Assembly: GCF_023101685.1 (NCBI RefSeq)
Contig: NZ_CP082164.1
Location: 6,448,001-6,512,000, forward strand
From: Bradyrhizobium sp. 186
Lineage (GTDB): Bacteria > Pseudomonadota > Alphaproteobacteria > Rhizobiales > Xanthobacteraceae
Reading direction: 5' to 3'
Length of the DNA: 64,000 nucleotides
Position numbers and translations under genes: made by a program. Positions 55,407 to 63,823 of the stretch are shown here, piece after piece; positions within the stretch are counted from its first letter, which is position 1; each line of letters starts with the position of its first letter. The notes below the pieces were generated by a model. It worked only from the letters and a program-made list of their open reading frames with translations, had not been told where the DNA came from and did no database searches.

Positions 55407-56282
55407 CTAGGCGCGGGCCTTGCCTTTCATCACCTCGGGCAGTTTCACGCGATGGAAGCCCTCGAACGGCACGCTGCGGCTGTGCGGCTCGAGCTTCCAG
55501 GTGGTGCGGGCATTGGGCGTTCCTCCATCGACGCGAATGCAGGAGCCGGTGATATAGGCGGCTGCCGGTGACAACAGATACGCGATTGCCGCCGATATCT
55601 CCGCTTCCGTACCGAAGCGCTGCAGCGGCACGCGCTCGGTGAAGTCGTGGAGCTTCTTCTGCATTTCCGGCGAGTAGGTGTCGAAGCCGCTCGACACGAT
55701 ACCGCCCGGAGCGACTGCATTCACGCGCACACCCGACGCCGACCATTCGCAAGCAGCCGTCTCCGTCAAGGTCAGCATGCCGCCCCGTGCTGCGGCCGAG
55801 TGGCCGAACTCCGGCCAGCCGTGCCAGATGTCGGCGATGATATTCACGATCGCGCCGCCATTCGCCTCCATCCAGCGGTTATAGACTTCGCGCATGAAGA
55901 TGAAGCCGCCAGTCAGATTGTTGCGCACAACGGCCTCGAATCCCTTGGTCGAGATCGCCTTCAGCGGTGCACGAAATTGCCCGCCCGCATTATTGACTAG
56001 GCCGTCGATGCGGCCGAATTTCGCGAGCACCGCGTCGACGGCGCCGATCACCATGGACTCCTCGCGGATGTCGCAGGCATGGCTCATCGCCTGCCCGCCA
56101 TCCTCCTCGATCTCGCGCTGAACCTCGATCAGCTTCTCCATCGTCCTGCCGATGATCGCCACGTTCGCGCCGAGGGCCGCGAGCTCGTGCGCCGTGCAGC
56201 GCCCGATGCCACTGCCGCCGCCGGTCACAATGATCGTCTGGCCCCTGAACAGGTCCGGTCTAAACACGGACTGATATGGCAT
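55407..56282 (-). CDS. SDR, citronellol/citronellal-dehydrogenase or trans-2-enoyl-CoA-reductase-like
   Basis: 291 aa: IIVTGGGSGIGRCTAHELAALGANVAIIGR, NNAGGQFRAPLKAIS, IVNIIADIWHG in place of the usual Ser, HSAAARGG instead of YxxxK, then VDGGTPNARTTWKLEP. The GGQFRAP and the missing Tyr-x3-Lys are features of the peroxisomal 2-enoyl-CoA reductase and Atu (citronellol) groups. A standard SDR alcohol oxidation is therefore less likely. Divergent from the hydratase at 56423 with a shared operator between. Confidence 0.75.
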   Translation of the reverse strand: MPYQSVFRPDLFRGQTIIVTGGGSGIGRCTAHELAALGANVAIIGRTMEKLIEVQREIEEDGGQAMSHACDIREESMVIGAVDAVLAKFGRIDGLVNNAGGQFRAPLKAISTKGFEAVVRNNLTGGFIFMREVYNRWMEANGGAIVNIIADIWHGWPEFGHSAAARGGMLTLTETAACEWSASGVRVNAVAPGGIVSSGFDTYSPEMQKKLHDFTERVPLQRFGTEAEISAAIAYLLSPAAAYITGSCIRVDGGTPNARTTWKLEPHSRSVPFEGFHRVKLPEVMKGKARA

Positions 56283-56370
56283 CTCATGGCTCCCTGAAGA
56301 TCTTCTCGCTGGCTGTTGCAGCCTCCTGTCCTGCGACAGAAAACGACGACAAGCATTGCGCCCGATGATC

Positions 56371-56384
56371 GTACACTTTATTAC
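56371..56384. promoter_or_regulatory. Shared operator (GTACAC-TT-TATTAC)
   Basis: Left half perfect, right half degenerate; followed by TATATG. It lies 39 bases before the hydratase start at 56423 and 89 bases before the divergent SDR. Confidence 0.5.
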
Positions 56385-56422
56385 TATATGCCATCAAGGA
56401 CATGAACGATGGGAGCGCATCC

Positions 56423-57226
56423 GTGACGCAACCGAACAGCATCACCGTCGAAGCCCGTGGCGCGATCGATATCCTGACGTTGAACCGTCCGGCCGAGCTC
56501 AACGCCGTGTCGCCCGACATGATCGCGGAACTGACCGCATATTTTTCCGGATTGCACGATCGGCCCGCGACGCGGGTCGTGATCCTGCGCGGCAACGGAA
56601 CTCAATTCTCCGCCGGAGCCGAGCTTGGATCGGATGCGTTCGCCGCGCCCGGCAAGGGACGGCCGCAGCGCCAACTCAAGATGCAGCAGAACTACTCCGG
56701 CGTGATCCGCCTGATGCGATCATGTCCGCAGCCGATCATCGGTCTCGTCCATGGCGCCGCGTGCGGCGCCGGCTTCTCATTCCTGCTCGCCTGCGACGTC
56801 CGCTTCGCAGCACCGGACGCACGAATGAACGCGGCCTATATCCGCATCGGCGTCGGCGGCTGCGACATGGGCTCGGGCTACCTGTTGCCACGCTTGGTCG
56901 GCCTCTCCGTGACTTCGGAGCTCCTGCTCACGGGACGCTTCCTCAAGGCCGAGCGCGCCAAGGCGATTGGACTGGTCAGCGATATCGTACCGGCCGACGA
57001 GCTCCTCGCAAAAGGACTCTCGTTTGCCGAAGAGATGCTGCGGGTCTCTCCGATGGGGCTGCGCATGACGAAGCAGGCGCTGAACACGCTAATCGATGCG
57101 CCGAGCCTCGACGCGGCGCTGATGATGGAAGACCGGCAGCAGGTCATCCTTCTGGAGACGCATGATCACGCGGAAGCCGTGGCCGCATTTCGCGAGCGAC
57201 GGGATCCAACCTATTCCGACCAGTGA
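56423..57226 (+). CDS. Enoyl-CoA hydratase/isomerase family protein
   Basis: 267 aa from GTG 56423, with GGGAG 7 bases upstream; an ATG at 56402 is possible but its ribosome site is too close. Crotonase marks: ILTLNRPAELNAVSPDM, GTQFSAGAELGSD, PIIGLVHGAACGAGFSFLLACDVRFAAPDARM. Alternating Gly residues give the oxyanion hole (GAACGAG). It ends 2 bases before the convergent ligase gene. Hydratase or isomerase; substrate unknown. Confidence 0.87.
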   Translation: MTQPNSITVEARGAIDILTLNRPAELNAVSPDMIAELTAYFSGLHDRPATRVVILRGNGTQFSAGAELGSDAFAAPGKGRPQRQLKMQQNYSGVIRLMRSCPQPIIGLVHGAACGAGFSFLLACDVRFAAPDARMNAAYIRIGVGGCDMGSGYLLPRLVGLSVTSELLLTGRFLKAERAKAIGLVSDIVPADELLAKGLSFAEEMLRVSPMGLRMTKQALNTLIDAPSLDAALMMEDRQQVILLETHDHAEAVAAFRERRDPTYSDQ

Positions 57227-57227
57227 T

Positions 57228-58853
57228 CTACCTTGCGTCGGCTAGCGCGGCGGCGGCCTCGCGCAGCTTGAACTTCTGGATCTTGCCGCTGGCGGTGCGC
57301 GGAAGCTCGGCCACGATCTCGACACGCTCGGGCCAGAACTGCTTTGCCATCCTGGCCTCGCCCAGATAGGCCTGCACCGCCGCCAGGTCGATCGTGCTCC
57401 CGCTGCGGGGAACGATGAACGCACAACCGCGCTCGCCGAGCCGCGCGTCCGGAAAACCCACAACTGCAACGGCCGAGACCGCCGGATGCTTGTAGAGCAG
57501 GTTCTCGAGCTCGACGACAGGGACGTTCTCCCCGCCCCGGATCAGAATGTCCTTCACGCGGCCCGAAATGCGGATGTAGCCATCCTTGTCCATGTAAGCG
57601 AGATCGCCGGAGTCAAACCAGCCTTCGCTATCGAAGGTCGGCAACTCCGGCCGCTTGTAGTAGCCCTTGAACATCTGGGCGCCGCGAACCAACAGCCGTC
57701 CCGACTCTCCTGCCGGCGACGGCCTGCCCTCGGTATCGACGATCTTGACCTCCATGCCTTCCAATGACCTGCCATCCGTGGTCGCGGATTTCTCGGCCGC
57801 GCGCGCAGGCTCCGTCAGCGTGCCCGACAGTACCTCCGTCATGCCCCAGAGCGAGCAGACCTTGAGATCGAGTTCGCGGGCGGCGCGCTCAATCAGGACC
57901 GAGGGGATTGGCGCGCCGCCACACAGGAACGAGCGAAGGCTCCTCGGCCACGGCGCGCCAGCCTTCACCGCATCGCAGATGTCGCCGAGGAACGGCGTGG
58001 AGGCCGCCGTATAGGTGACGCCCTCGCCGGCCATCAGGCTGACACCGCGATTCGCTTCCCAGACATCCTGAAGGACCATTGTCCCGCCGAGGTAGACCGA
58101 AAGCAGCACGATCGCGGCATAACCCGTCATGTGCCCTACGGGCGACGCCACCAGCAGCACATCGCTCGAATCGAGCCCGAACCTTCCGGTCAGCGCCTTG
58201 CAGCAGGCAATCAGCGAATTCGACGTGTGCATGACGCCCTTGGGCTCGCCCGTGGTGCCTGACGTGAACATCATCACCGCCGTATCATCCGGCCGCAGTC
58301 CAGCCGGGAGCTTGTCGGCTTCGGCCGACAGCAGCATCCGGTCGAAACTGGTCTCGCCCTCGCCGTCGGCGACGATCACATGCTTGAGGTGCGGCAGATC
58401 GGCGCGCATGCCCTGCGCCATCGCGGCGTAATCGAATCCCCGATAGCTCTTCGGCACGATGAAGACCTTTGCCTGACAAAAGTTCAGGATGTAGAGCAGC
58501 TCGCGCTCCCTCAGGATCGGCATCACCGGATTCATCACGGCGCCAATCTTGCTGCATGCAAAAGCGGTAACGACGAACTCCCACCAGTTCGGCAACTGCA
58601 CGGTGACGACGTCGCCACGACCCACGCCAAGCCGCAACAGCGAGCTGGCGGCGCGGTCCGCAAGCTTCACCAATTCCGCGTAGGTCAAACACGACGCCTG
58701 TTTGCGATCGGCCCGATCGGCGATCATTGCGACCTTGTCGGGCGCTCTTGCCGCGGCTTCCGCCAGAAGCTGATCGACGGTCTTATCGAGCCAATAGCCG
58801 GCTTCGCGAAAGCTGGCTTGAGACCTGTCAAGTTTGGCGGCTGCCGCGGTCAT
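57228..58853 (-). CDS. Acyl-CoA synthetase (AMP-forming), cyclohexanecarboxylate-CoA ligase-like
   Basis: 541 aa: MFTSGTTGEPKGVMH, LWGMTEVLSGTLTEPARAAE, DSGDLAYMDKDGYIRISGRVKDILIRGGENVPV, and the Lys in LPRTASGKIQKFKL. A close paralogue of the ligase at 31084, sharing QLPNWWEF and the PxMPIxREpattern of the AliA-type group. It activates a free acid, probably alicyclic, to its CoA ester. The ATG has CAGGAGGGACAC upstream, and a shared operator lies 52 bases before it. Confidence 0.9.
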   Translation of the reverse strand: MTAAAAKLDRSQASFREAGYWLDKTVDQLLAEAAARAPDKVAMIADRADRKQASCLTYAELVKLADRAASSLLRLGVGRGDVVTVQLPNWWEFVVTAFACSKIGAVMNPVMPILRERELLYILNFCQAKVFIVPKSYRGFDYAAMAQGMRADLPHLKHVIVADGEGETSFDRMLLSAEADKLPAGLRPDDTAVMMFTSGTTGEPKGVMHTSNSLIACCKALTGRFGLDSSDVLLVASPVGHMTGYAAIVLLSVYLGGTMVLQDVWEANRGVSLMAGEGVTYTAASTPFLGDICDAVKAGAPWPRSLRSFLCGGAPIPSVLIERAARELDLKVCSLWGMTEVLSGTLTEPARAAEKSATTDGRSLEGMEVKIVDTEGRPSPAGESGRLLVRGAQMFKGYYKRPELPTFDSEGWFDSGDLAYMDKDGYIRISGRVKDILIRGGENVPVVELENLLYKHPAVSAVAVVGFPDARLGERGCAFIVPRSGSTIDLAAVQAYLGEARMAKQFWPERVEIVAELPRTASGKIQKFKLREAAAALADAR

Positions 58854-58904
58854 GTGTCCCTCCTGCGCTGCTGTACTTTTCCGACTTCGCTGTCGGATTA
58901 TTTC

Positions 58905-58918
58905 GTATATCGACGTAC
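58905..58918. promoter_or_regulatory. Shared operator-like site (GTATAT-CG-ACGTAC)
   Basis: A weaker copy, with outer GTA/TAC arms kept. It is 52 bases upstream of the ligase start (58853), the same distance as in the kinase gene. Confidence 0.4.
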
Positions 58919-58971
58919 CTTATTGACGAGTACGATCTGTTGCCAATGGCCCAGATCGTCGCTTCCAGCGG

Positions 58972-59772
58972 TCACTTCCCGACAAACACCGGCTTCCGCT
59001 TCTCGACGAAGGCCTTGACGCCCTCACGCGCATCGGCCGTTCGCGAAATTGCGGCGAGCGTCTGCGCCTCCTCCTCAAGCTGGCTTTCGAACGAGCGATC
59101 AGGCGTCTGGCAAAACAGCCGTTTGATCGCACCAAACGCTTCCGTCGGGCCGGCGGCGAGTTCCTTCGCTATTCGAGAGGCCTCAGACTGCACCGCGCCA
59201 TCCGGAACGACGAAGTCCACGAGGCCAAGCGAATGAGCCGCCTTGGCATCAAGCGTCTCGCCGAGCAGGAAAAACCGCCTGGCACGGGCGACGCCGATCC
59301 GGCGCGTGACCGTGGTGGTCGACCCGCTGTCCGGGCTAAATCCGATCCTGGAAAAAGCAGCCGAGATCCGCGCCGATTCCGCCATCACCACCAGGTCCGC
59401 AGCAGCCATGAGCGACACACTTCCACCCGCCACATTGCCGTGAACGGCTGCGACGACAGGCGCTCGCATGCGCACCATCCTTGCGATCGCGGCGTGAAGA
59501 TCGGCCGTCCAGGCCTTGATCGTCCTTGGCAACGCGTCCTCTTGCTTGACCAGCGACATCAGGTCGCCGCCGACGCTGAACAGCCGACCGCACGCCGAGA
59601 GCAAGACCGCCCGCACGTCGTCGCGCTCGCTCAGCTCCGCGATGCACAGGCCGAACTCGCGACAAAAATCTCCGTCAATCGGATTTCCGCGCTCAGGCTG
59701 GTTCAGAACGATATGGGCAAGGCCGTCGCCGATGGTGCATTCGAAGCTCTTTGTCGATATCGCCAGTCCCAT
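58972..59772 (-). CDS. Enoyl-CoA hydratase/isomerase family protein
   Basis: 266 aa: LAHIVLNQPERGNPIDGD, GRLFSVGGDLMSLV, PVVAAVHGNVAGGSVSLMAAADLVVMAESARIS, FSPDSGSTTTVTRRIG. The FSPDSGST pattern recalls PaaG-like isomerase/hydratases. It lies 30 bases after an SDR on the same strand and before the ligase, so the three genes form one unit. The ATG follows GGGAGAGACGCCG. Confidence 0.87.
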   Translation of the reverse strand: MGLAISTKSFECTIGDGLAHIVLNQPERGNPIDGDFCREFGLCIAELSERDDVRAVLLSACGRLFSVGGDLMSLVKQEDALPRTIKAWTADLHAAIARMVRMRAPVVAAVHGNVAGGSVSLMAAADLVVMAESARISAAFSRIGFSPDSGSTTTVTRRIGVARARRFFLLGETLDAKAAHSLGLVDFVVPDGAVQSEASRIAKELAAGPTEAFGAIKRLFCQTPDRSFESQLEEEAQTLAAISRTADAREGVKAFVEKRKPVFVGK

Positions 59773-59802
59773 CGGCGTCTCTCCCTTCGTGACAGCAGGC
59801 GG

Positions 59803-60684
59803 CTAGATCGAACGCGCCTGTTTTTCCTTTTGCACCGAGGCCTGAATGGCCTCGCGCGCACGTTGCCAGTCGGCGGGCGAGAGTTTCGAGAGTCCCGCAA
59901 AAGTGCTGGGCGCCGCCAGATGATGACCGCCATCGATGCTGATCGTATCGCCGGTGATGTAGCTGCAGCCGTCCGACATCAGGAAGATCACGAGATTGCG
60001 CAACTCGTCCATCTTGCCGAAACGGCGCAACGGCACGTCATCCGCCTGCGTCGCGCCGACACCGGTCTCCGCCAGCGGATTGAGCTTGTCCCAGGCCCCC
60101 TCGGTCGGAAACGGCCCGGGGGCGATCGCGTTGACACGAATGTTCTTAGGCCCCCATTCAACCGCGAGCGACATCGTCATGGCGTGCACTGCGGCCTTCG
60201 CCATTGCCGCCGGCACCACATAGGCCGATCCGGTCCACACCCAGGTCACGAGATTGCTGATGATCACGCCGGGCAGCCCCCCGGCAATCCACCGCTTGCC
60301 GCAGGCGAGCGAAGTGTAGAACGAGCCATCCATCACCGTCGACCGGACCGCCTCATAGCCACGCGGCGATAAGCTTTCGGTCGGCGCCAGGAAGTTGGCG
60401 GCGGCGTTGTTGACGAGGCCGGTGAGCGGACCGTCCGCCCAGATGCTGGTCATCATCGCTTCGATGCTGTCGGGCTCGCGCACATTGGCGAGCAGTGCGG
60501 TGGCCTGCCCTCCCGATCTCGCGCGAATTTCCTGTGCGGCCTGATCGAGCACTTCCTTGCGCCGCCCGCAGATGTAGACGTGGGCGCCATGGGCGGCGAA
60601 CCCGACCGCCATCTCCTTGCCAAGCCCGGTCCCCCCGCCCGTAATGAGGATGCGCTTTCCCTTGAGCACGGCGGCGTCGAACAT
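59803..60684 (-). CDS. SDR (2,4-dienoyl-CoA reductase-like group)
   Basis: 293 aa from ATG 60684 with AAGGAGCCGCCC upstream: ILITGGGTGLGKEMAVGFAAHGAHVYICGR, VNNAAANFLAPTESLS, ISNLVTWVWTGSAYVVPAAMAKA, NAIAPGPFPTEGAWDKL, SIDGGHHLAAPS. NNAAxNF and the absence of a clean YxxxK (PAAMAKA) resemble 2,4-dienoyl-CoA reductases. NADPH-dependent reduction of an unsaturated CoA ester is the likely role. Confidence 0.8.
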   Translation of the reverse strand: MFDAAVLKGKRILITGGGTGLGKEMAVGFAAHGAHVYICGRRKEVLDQAAQEIRARSGGQATALLANVREPDSIEAMMTSIWADGPLTGLVNNAAANFLAPTESLSPRGYEAVRSTVMDGSFYTSLACGKRWIAGGLPGVIISNLVTWVWTGSAYVVPAAMAKAAVHAMTMSLAVEWGPKNIRVNAIAPGPFPTEGAWDKLNPLAETGVGATQADDVPLRRFGKMDELRNLVIFLMSDGCSYITGDTISIDGGHHLAAPSTFAGLSKLSPADWQRAREAIQASVQKEKQARSI

Positions 60685-60774
60685 GGGCGGCTCCTTCCTG
60701 TGACCGATTTTTGTTGCGGTTGGCGCTTCCCCTGCAGGACAGAACAAGCGGCTCCATCTAATTAATACACTAGC

Positions 60775-60788
60775 GTACTTCTTTTGTA
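60775..60788. promoter_or_regulatory. Shared operator (ATACAC-TA-GCGTAC)
   Basis: Good match to the common repeat; 91 bases before the SDR start at 60684. The divergent gap to the MarR gene (60685-60916) has this site and the next. Confidence 0.6.
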
Positions 60789-60853
60789 AATCGATCCAGG
60801 AGCGGGGCACCGGAGAGGCAGTTTCGTGCCCATTTCATGGCCTTCCCTTTAAA

Positions 60854-60867
60854 ATACGCTGGTGTAT
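60854..60867. promoter_or_regulatory. Shared operator in front of the MarR gene (ATACGC-TG-GTGTAT)
   Basis: Arms match at five of six positions. It lies 50 bases upstream of the MarR start, where a self-repressing regulator would bind. This makes the MarR protein at 60917 the best candidate for the regulator of all these sites. Confidence 0.6.
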
Positions 60868-60916
60868 GGTATTAGTTTGAACCTCTGCTACCGACTCGTC
60901 TCAAGGTAAAACATCA

Positions 60917-61441
60917 ATGGTTGAACTGCCCGATTGGGATCTCCGTCTTGGATATCTCATCCACGACGTGTCGCGGCTCAGGAGGATGATGTTCGACCGC
61001 GCGCTGGCGCCGCTCGGGATTACCCGCTCGCAATGGTGGGTACTGGCGTTCATCTCGCGCAAAGATGGCCTTCCCCAGGTGCAGCTCGCCAACGAGCTCG
61101 ATGTCGGCAAGGTCGCCGTCGGAGCCCTGATCGACCGCCTGGAGTCGTCCGGCTTCGTGATCCGCCAGGCCGATCCGGTCGACCGGCGGGTCAAGCGCGT
61201 CTATGTCACCAAGCAGGCGCGCGGCTTCCTGGAGAAGCTCCGCAAGGAAACCGACAAGTTCAACGCCAGGATCGTCAACGGGATCGATCGGGAGCAGCTC
61301 GAGGCGGCTTCCGACGCGCTCCTCGCCATGAAGCACAACCTCCTCGCCATGTCGGACGGCTCGGTGAGCGAGAGCGGAAAGGACGAGGAGGAAGATGCGC
61401 AGCGCTCCAAGCCCCGAAAAAAGCGGCGGGCGGCGGCCTGA
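60917..61441 (+). CDS. MarR family transcriptional regulator, candidate master repressor
   Basis: 174 aa: LGYLIHDVSRLRRMMFDRALAPLGITRSQWWVLAFI at the N-terminus, HTH LPQVQLANELDVGKVAVGALIDRLESSGFV, wing DPVDRRVKRVYVTKQ (DRR). A charged tail (EDEEEDAQRSKPRKKRRAAA-like) is unusual for the family. In R. palustris a MarR protein, BadR, controls cyclohexanecarboxylate genes; this protein stands in a similar role here, but equivalence is inference. A shared operator precedes it. Confidence 0.85.
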   Translation: MVELPDWDLRLGYLIHDVSRLRRMMFDRALAPLGITRSQWWVLAFISRKDGLPQVQLANELDVGKVAVGALIDRLESSGFVIRQADPVDRRVKRVYVTKQARGFLEKLRKETDKFNARIVNGIDREQLEAASDALLAMKHNLLAMSDGSVSESGKDEEEDAQRSKPRKKRRAAA

Positions 61442-61488
61442 GGCCTGCCACCCGCCGAGGTACACTCCGGGAGGAGTTCCTTGAAGGG

Positions 61489-62391
61489 TTAGGAGACGAT
61501 ATCGCGTCCCCAGATGTCAGCGTTGGGACGCGCCTTCTGCATCAGTTCCATCACCTGGGGGCCGAGCTCGCTGGGATCTTCGACTGGTTCGATTCCCGGG
61601 CCGGCATGCCAGCCTTCGGCGACCTTGAGAATCCCGTCGCCGGCCTCGAACACGCGGCCAGTCACATCCCGTGACTCCTCGCTGGCAAGCCAGACCACGA
61701 TCGGCGCGACCCAGCGCGGGTTTCGTCGCTTGATCTCGTCCTCGGTGCGCTCCCTCAGTCCCTCGGTCATCCGCGTCTGGGCCCGCGGCGCGATCGCATT
61801 CGCCGTGATACCGTACTGGCGGAGCTCCATGGCGCTGATGATGGTGAAGGCGGCGATGCCCGCCTTGGCGGCTCCGTAGTTGCACTGGCCGACATTGCCG
61901 AATATTCCGGATGCCGACGAGGTGTTGATCAGGCGGGCGCTGACCGGCGCGCCACGCTTCTTGGTCTCCTGGCGCCAATATTGCGCGGCATGGTGAGACG
62001 GCGCGAAGGTGCCCTTGAGGTGCACCTTGATCACCGCGTCCCATTCCGCCTCGGTCATGTTGACCATCATGCAGTCACGCAGAATGCCGGCATTGTTGAC
62101 GAGAACGTCGAGCTGGCCAAACGTATTGACGGCATCGTCGATGAGAGCCTTGGCCCCGGCCCAATCGCTGACGTCATTGCCATTCACGATGGCTTCGCCG
62201 CCGCCGCGCTTGATGTCGTCGACGACCTGCTGGGTGGGGGACAGATCGGCGCCCTCACCCGCCGCCGTGCTGCCGAGGTCGTTGACGACCACCTTGGCGC
62301 CCTGCTCTGCCAGCATCGGCGCGTATTCACGCCCGAGGCCGCGCCCGCCCCCCGTCACGATCGCGACCCGCCCGGCACACAGCTGTCCCAT
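61489..62391 (-). CDS. SDR, MFE-2 dehydrogenase-domain type ((R)-3-hydroxyacyl-CoA dehydrogenase-like)
   Basis: 300 aa: AIVTGGGRGLGREYAPMLAEQGAKVVVNDLG, DVLVNNAGILRDCMMVNMTEAEWDAVIKVHLKGTF, Ser in NTSSASG, YGAAKAG, NAIAPRAQTRMTE. The NDLG, RDCMM and HLKGTF strings are typical of the dehydrogenase part of peroxisomal MFE-2 and of actinobacterial Hsd4A. It would oxidise (3R)-hydroxyacyl-CoA made by the MaoC hydratase at 38987 or 63824. ATG follows AAAGGAGACGAGCA. Confidence 0.87.
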   Translation of the reverse strand: MGQLCAGRVAIVTGGGRGLGREYAPMLAEQGAKVVVNDLGSTAAGEGADLSPTQQVVDDIKRGGGEAIVNGNDVSDWAGAKALIDDAVNTFGQLDVLVNNAGILRDCMMVNMTEAEWDAVIKVHLKGTFAPSHHAAQYWRQETKKRGAPVSARLINTSSASGIFGNVGQCNYGAAKAGIAAFTIISAMELRQYGITANAIAPRAQTRMTEGLRERTEDEIKRRNPRWVAPIVVWLASEESRDVTGRVFEAGDGILKVAEGWHAGPGIEPVEDPSELGPQVMELMQKARPNADIWGRDIVS

Positions 62392-62405
62392 TGCTCGTCT
62401 CCTTT

Positions 62406-63674
62406 CTAGTTCCTCGCTTCGCCGCTCATGACATCACCGAACAGATGCCAATTCGTCCCCTCGAAGCGCATCAACTGCCATTGCTTGACCGGCGCCAAAT
62501 CGCGCGGCGAGGTGTTGAGGCGAATTCCGGGAAGCAGCATGCCCAATTCGACGTCCTTCAGATTGGCGGCATGCCGCATCACGCTCTCGCGCGTGAGATC
62601 GTCGCCGCATTGCCTGAGGAGGTAAACCAGTGCTTGCGCCGTGTTGTAACCGTTCACGATCAGCGTATCGCTGCGGTCGGCGCCGGGAAAATAGCCGTCC
62701 AGGAATCCGCTGAGATCCTTGAAGCCGGTATCGTCCTTCCATACCGGATCGTTCGGGTCCTTGAAGTAGGCCGCCGAGATCAGCCCCTGCGCGTTCTCAA
62801 ATCCTGCGGGCTTGATCACGCTGCCGATGGAGGCCGAGACGTAGCTTAGAAAGTGCAGCGGCTTCCAGCCGAGTTCCGACACTTTCTTGATCGCCTGCGC
62901 CGCAAATTTCGGCGTCGCAATGTCGAACAATACGTCGGCGCCGGTCGATCGCAGCTTGACCAGATGGGAGTCGATGGTCGGCTCCGACACGTCGAACGCC
63001 TCTTCCGCCACGATCATTGACGCGGCCTTGTCGCCGAGACCCCGCTTGATCCCCTTGAGATAATCTTTCCCGAAGTCATCGTTCTGGAACAGGATCGCGA
63101 CCTTCGCACCGGGACGCTGCTGCAGCACATGTTTTGCGTAGATAAAACCTTCTGTCTCGTAGCTCGGGGTAAATCCCATCGTCCAGGGGAAGTTCTGCGG
63201 ATCGTTCCACTTCGCCGCCCCGCTCGATACGAAGAGCTGCGGTACCTTCCGGGCATTCAGGTATTTCTGGACGGCCGAGTTTGCGGCAGTGCCTAACGCA
63301 TTGAAGACCAGCAAAACCTCGTCGCTCTCGACCAGACGCCGCGTCTGCTCGACGGTCTTGGGCGGCGAATAGGCGTCGTCATAGGACAAGAAGACGATGC
63401 GCCGCCCGTTGATGCCACCTTCCGCATTGATCTTGCGGAAGTAGGCCTCCTCGGTCTTGGCGACCATGCTGAAGGCGGAGGCCGGACCGCTATAGGGCGA
63501 CGTGTTGCCGATCCTGATCTCGGTGTCACTGACGCCCGGGCCGTATTTCTTCTCGCCGGCCGCAGCTTGTGTCGCAAGCACGCCGGCCAGGATCAGCGCG
63601 GTGGACCACGCGACACCGCGACTGCCGACTCTTCGCAAGGTCCAATGGCCCGATCGGCCAGCGCTGCAAACCAC
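62406..63674 (-). CDS. ABC transporter substrate-binding protein (branched-chain type)
   Basis: 422 aa from GTG 63674, with GGGGAG 7 bases upstream. Earlier starts would place the operator at 63721-63734 inside the gene, so they are rejected. The signal region (LRRVGSRGVAWSTALILAGVLATQAAAG) precedes KKYGPGVSDTEIRIGNTSPYSGPASAFS, the pattern of the paralogues at 24044 and 41313. A TTG 39 bases into the frame would give a shorter signal. It lies 14 bases after the SDR stop, upstream of it in the same unit. Confidence 0.87.
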   Translation of the reverse strand: MVCSAGRSGHWTLRRVGSRGVAWSTALILAGVLATQAAAGEKKYGPGVSDTEIRIGNTSPYSGPASAFSMVAKTEEAYFRKINAEGGINGRRIVFLSYDDAYSPPKTVEQTRRLVESDEVLLVFNALGTAANSAVQKYLNARKVPQLFVSSGAAKWNDPQNFPWTMGFTPSYETEGFIYAKHVLQQRPGAKVAILFQNDDFGKDYLKGIKRGLGDKAASMIVAEEAFDVSEPTIDSHLVKLRSTGADVLFDIATPKFAAQAIKKVSELGWKPLHFLSYVSASIGSVIKPAGFENAQGLISAAYFKDPNDPVWKDDTGFKDLSGFLDGYFPGADRSDTLIVNGYNTAQALVYLLRQCGDDLTRESVMRHAANLKDVELGMLLPGIRLNTSPRDLAPVKQWQLMRFEGTNWHLFGDVMSGEARN

Positions 63675-63720
63675 GGCATCACTCCCCGTCGGCACACCCG
63701 GCGCCGACCGCTTCCATTTC

Positions 63721-63734
63721 GTACACTTGTGTAC
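63721..63734. promoter_or_regulatory. Shared operator, perfect copy (GTACAC-TT-GTGTAC)
   Basis: Perfect 6-bp arms. Followed at 63735 by TATATGATA, a -10-like word in the plus direction towards the MaoC gene at 63824. It is 47 bases before the divergent binding protein. Confidence 0.65.
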
Positions 63735-63823
63735 TATATGATAGAACATCTTTGCAACCGTCATTGGCGCAATCGTGAACGGTCGCGCCGGCATGCGTGC
63801 TGAGCCGAGTCAGGGAGGACGCC

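Noticed and set aside
61424..61457. Rho-independent terminator between the convergent MarR and SDR genes
   Set aside because: CGGCGGG and CCCGCCG can pair around an imperfect loop, but no T-run follows on either strand.
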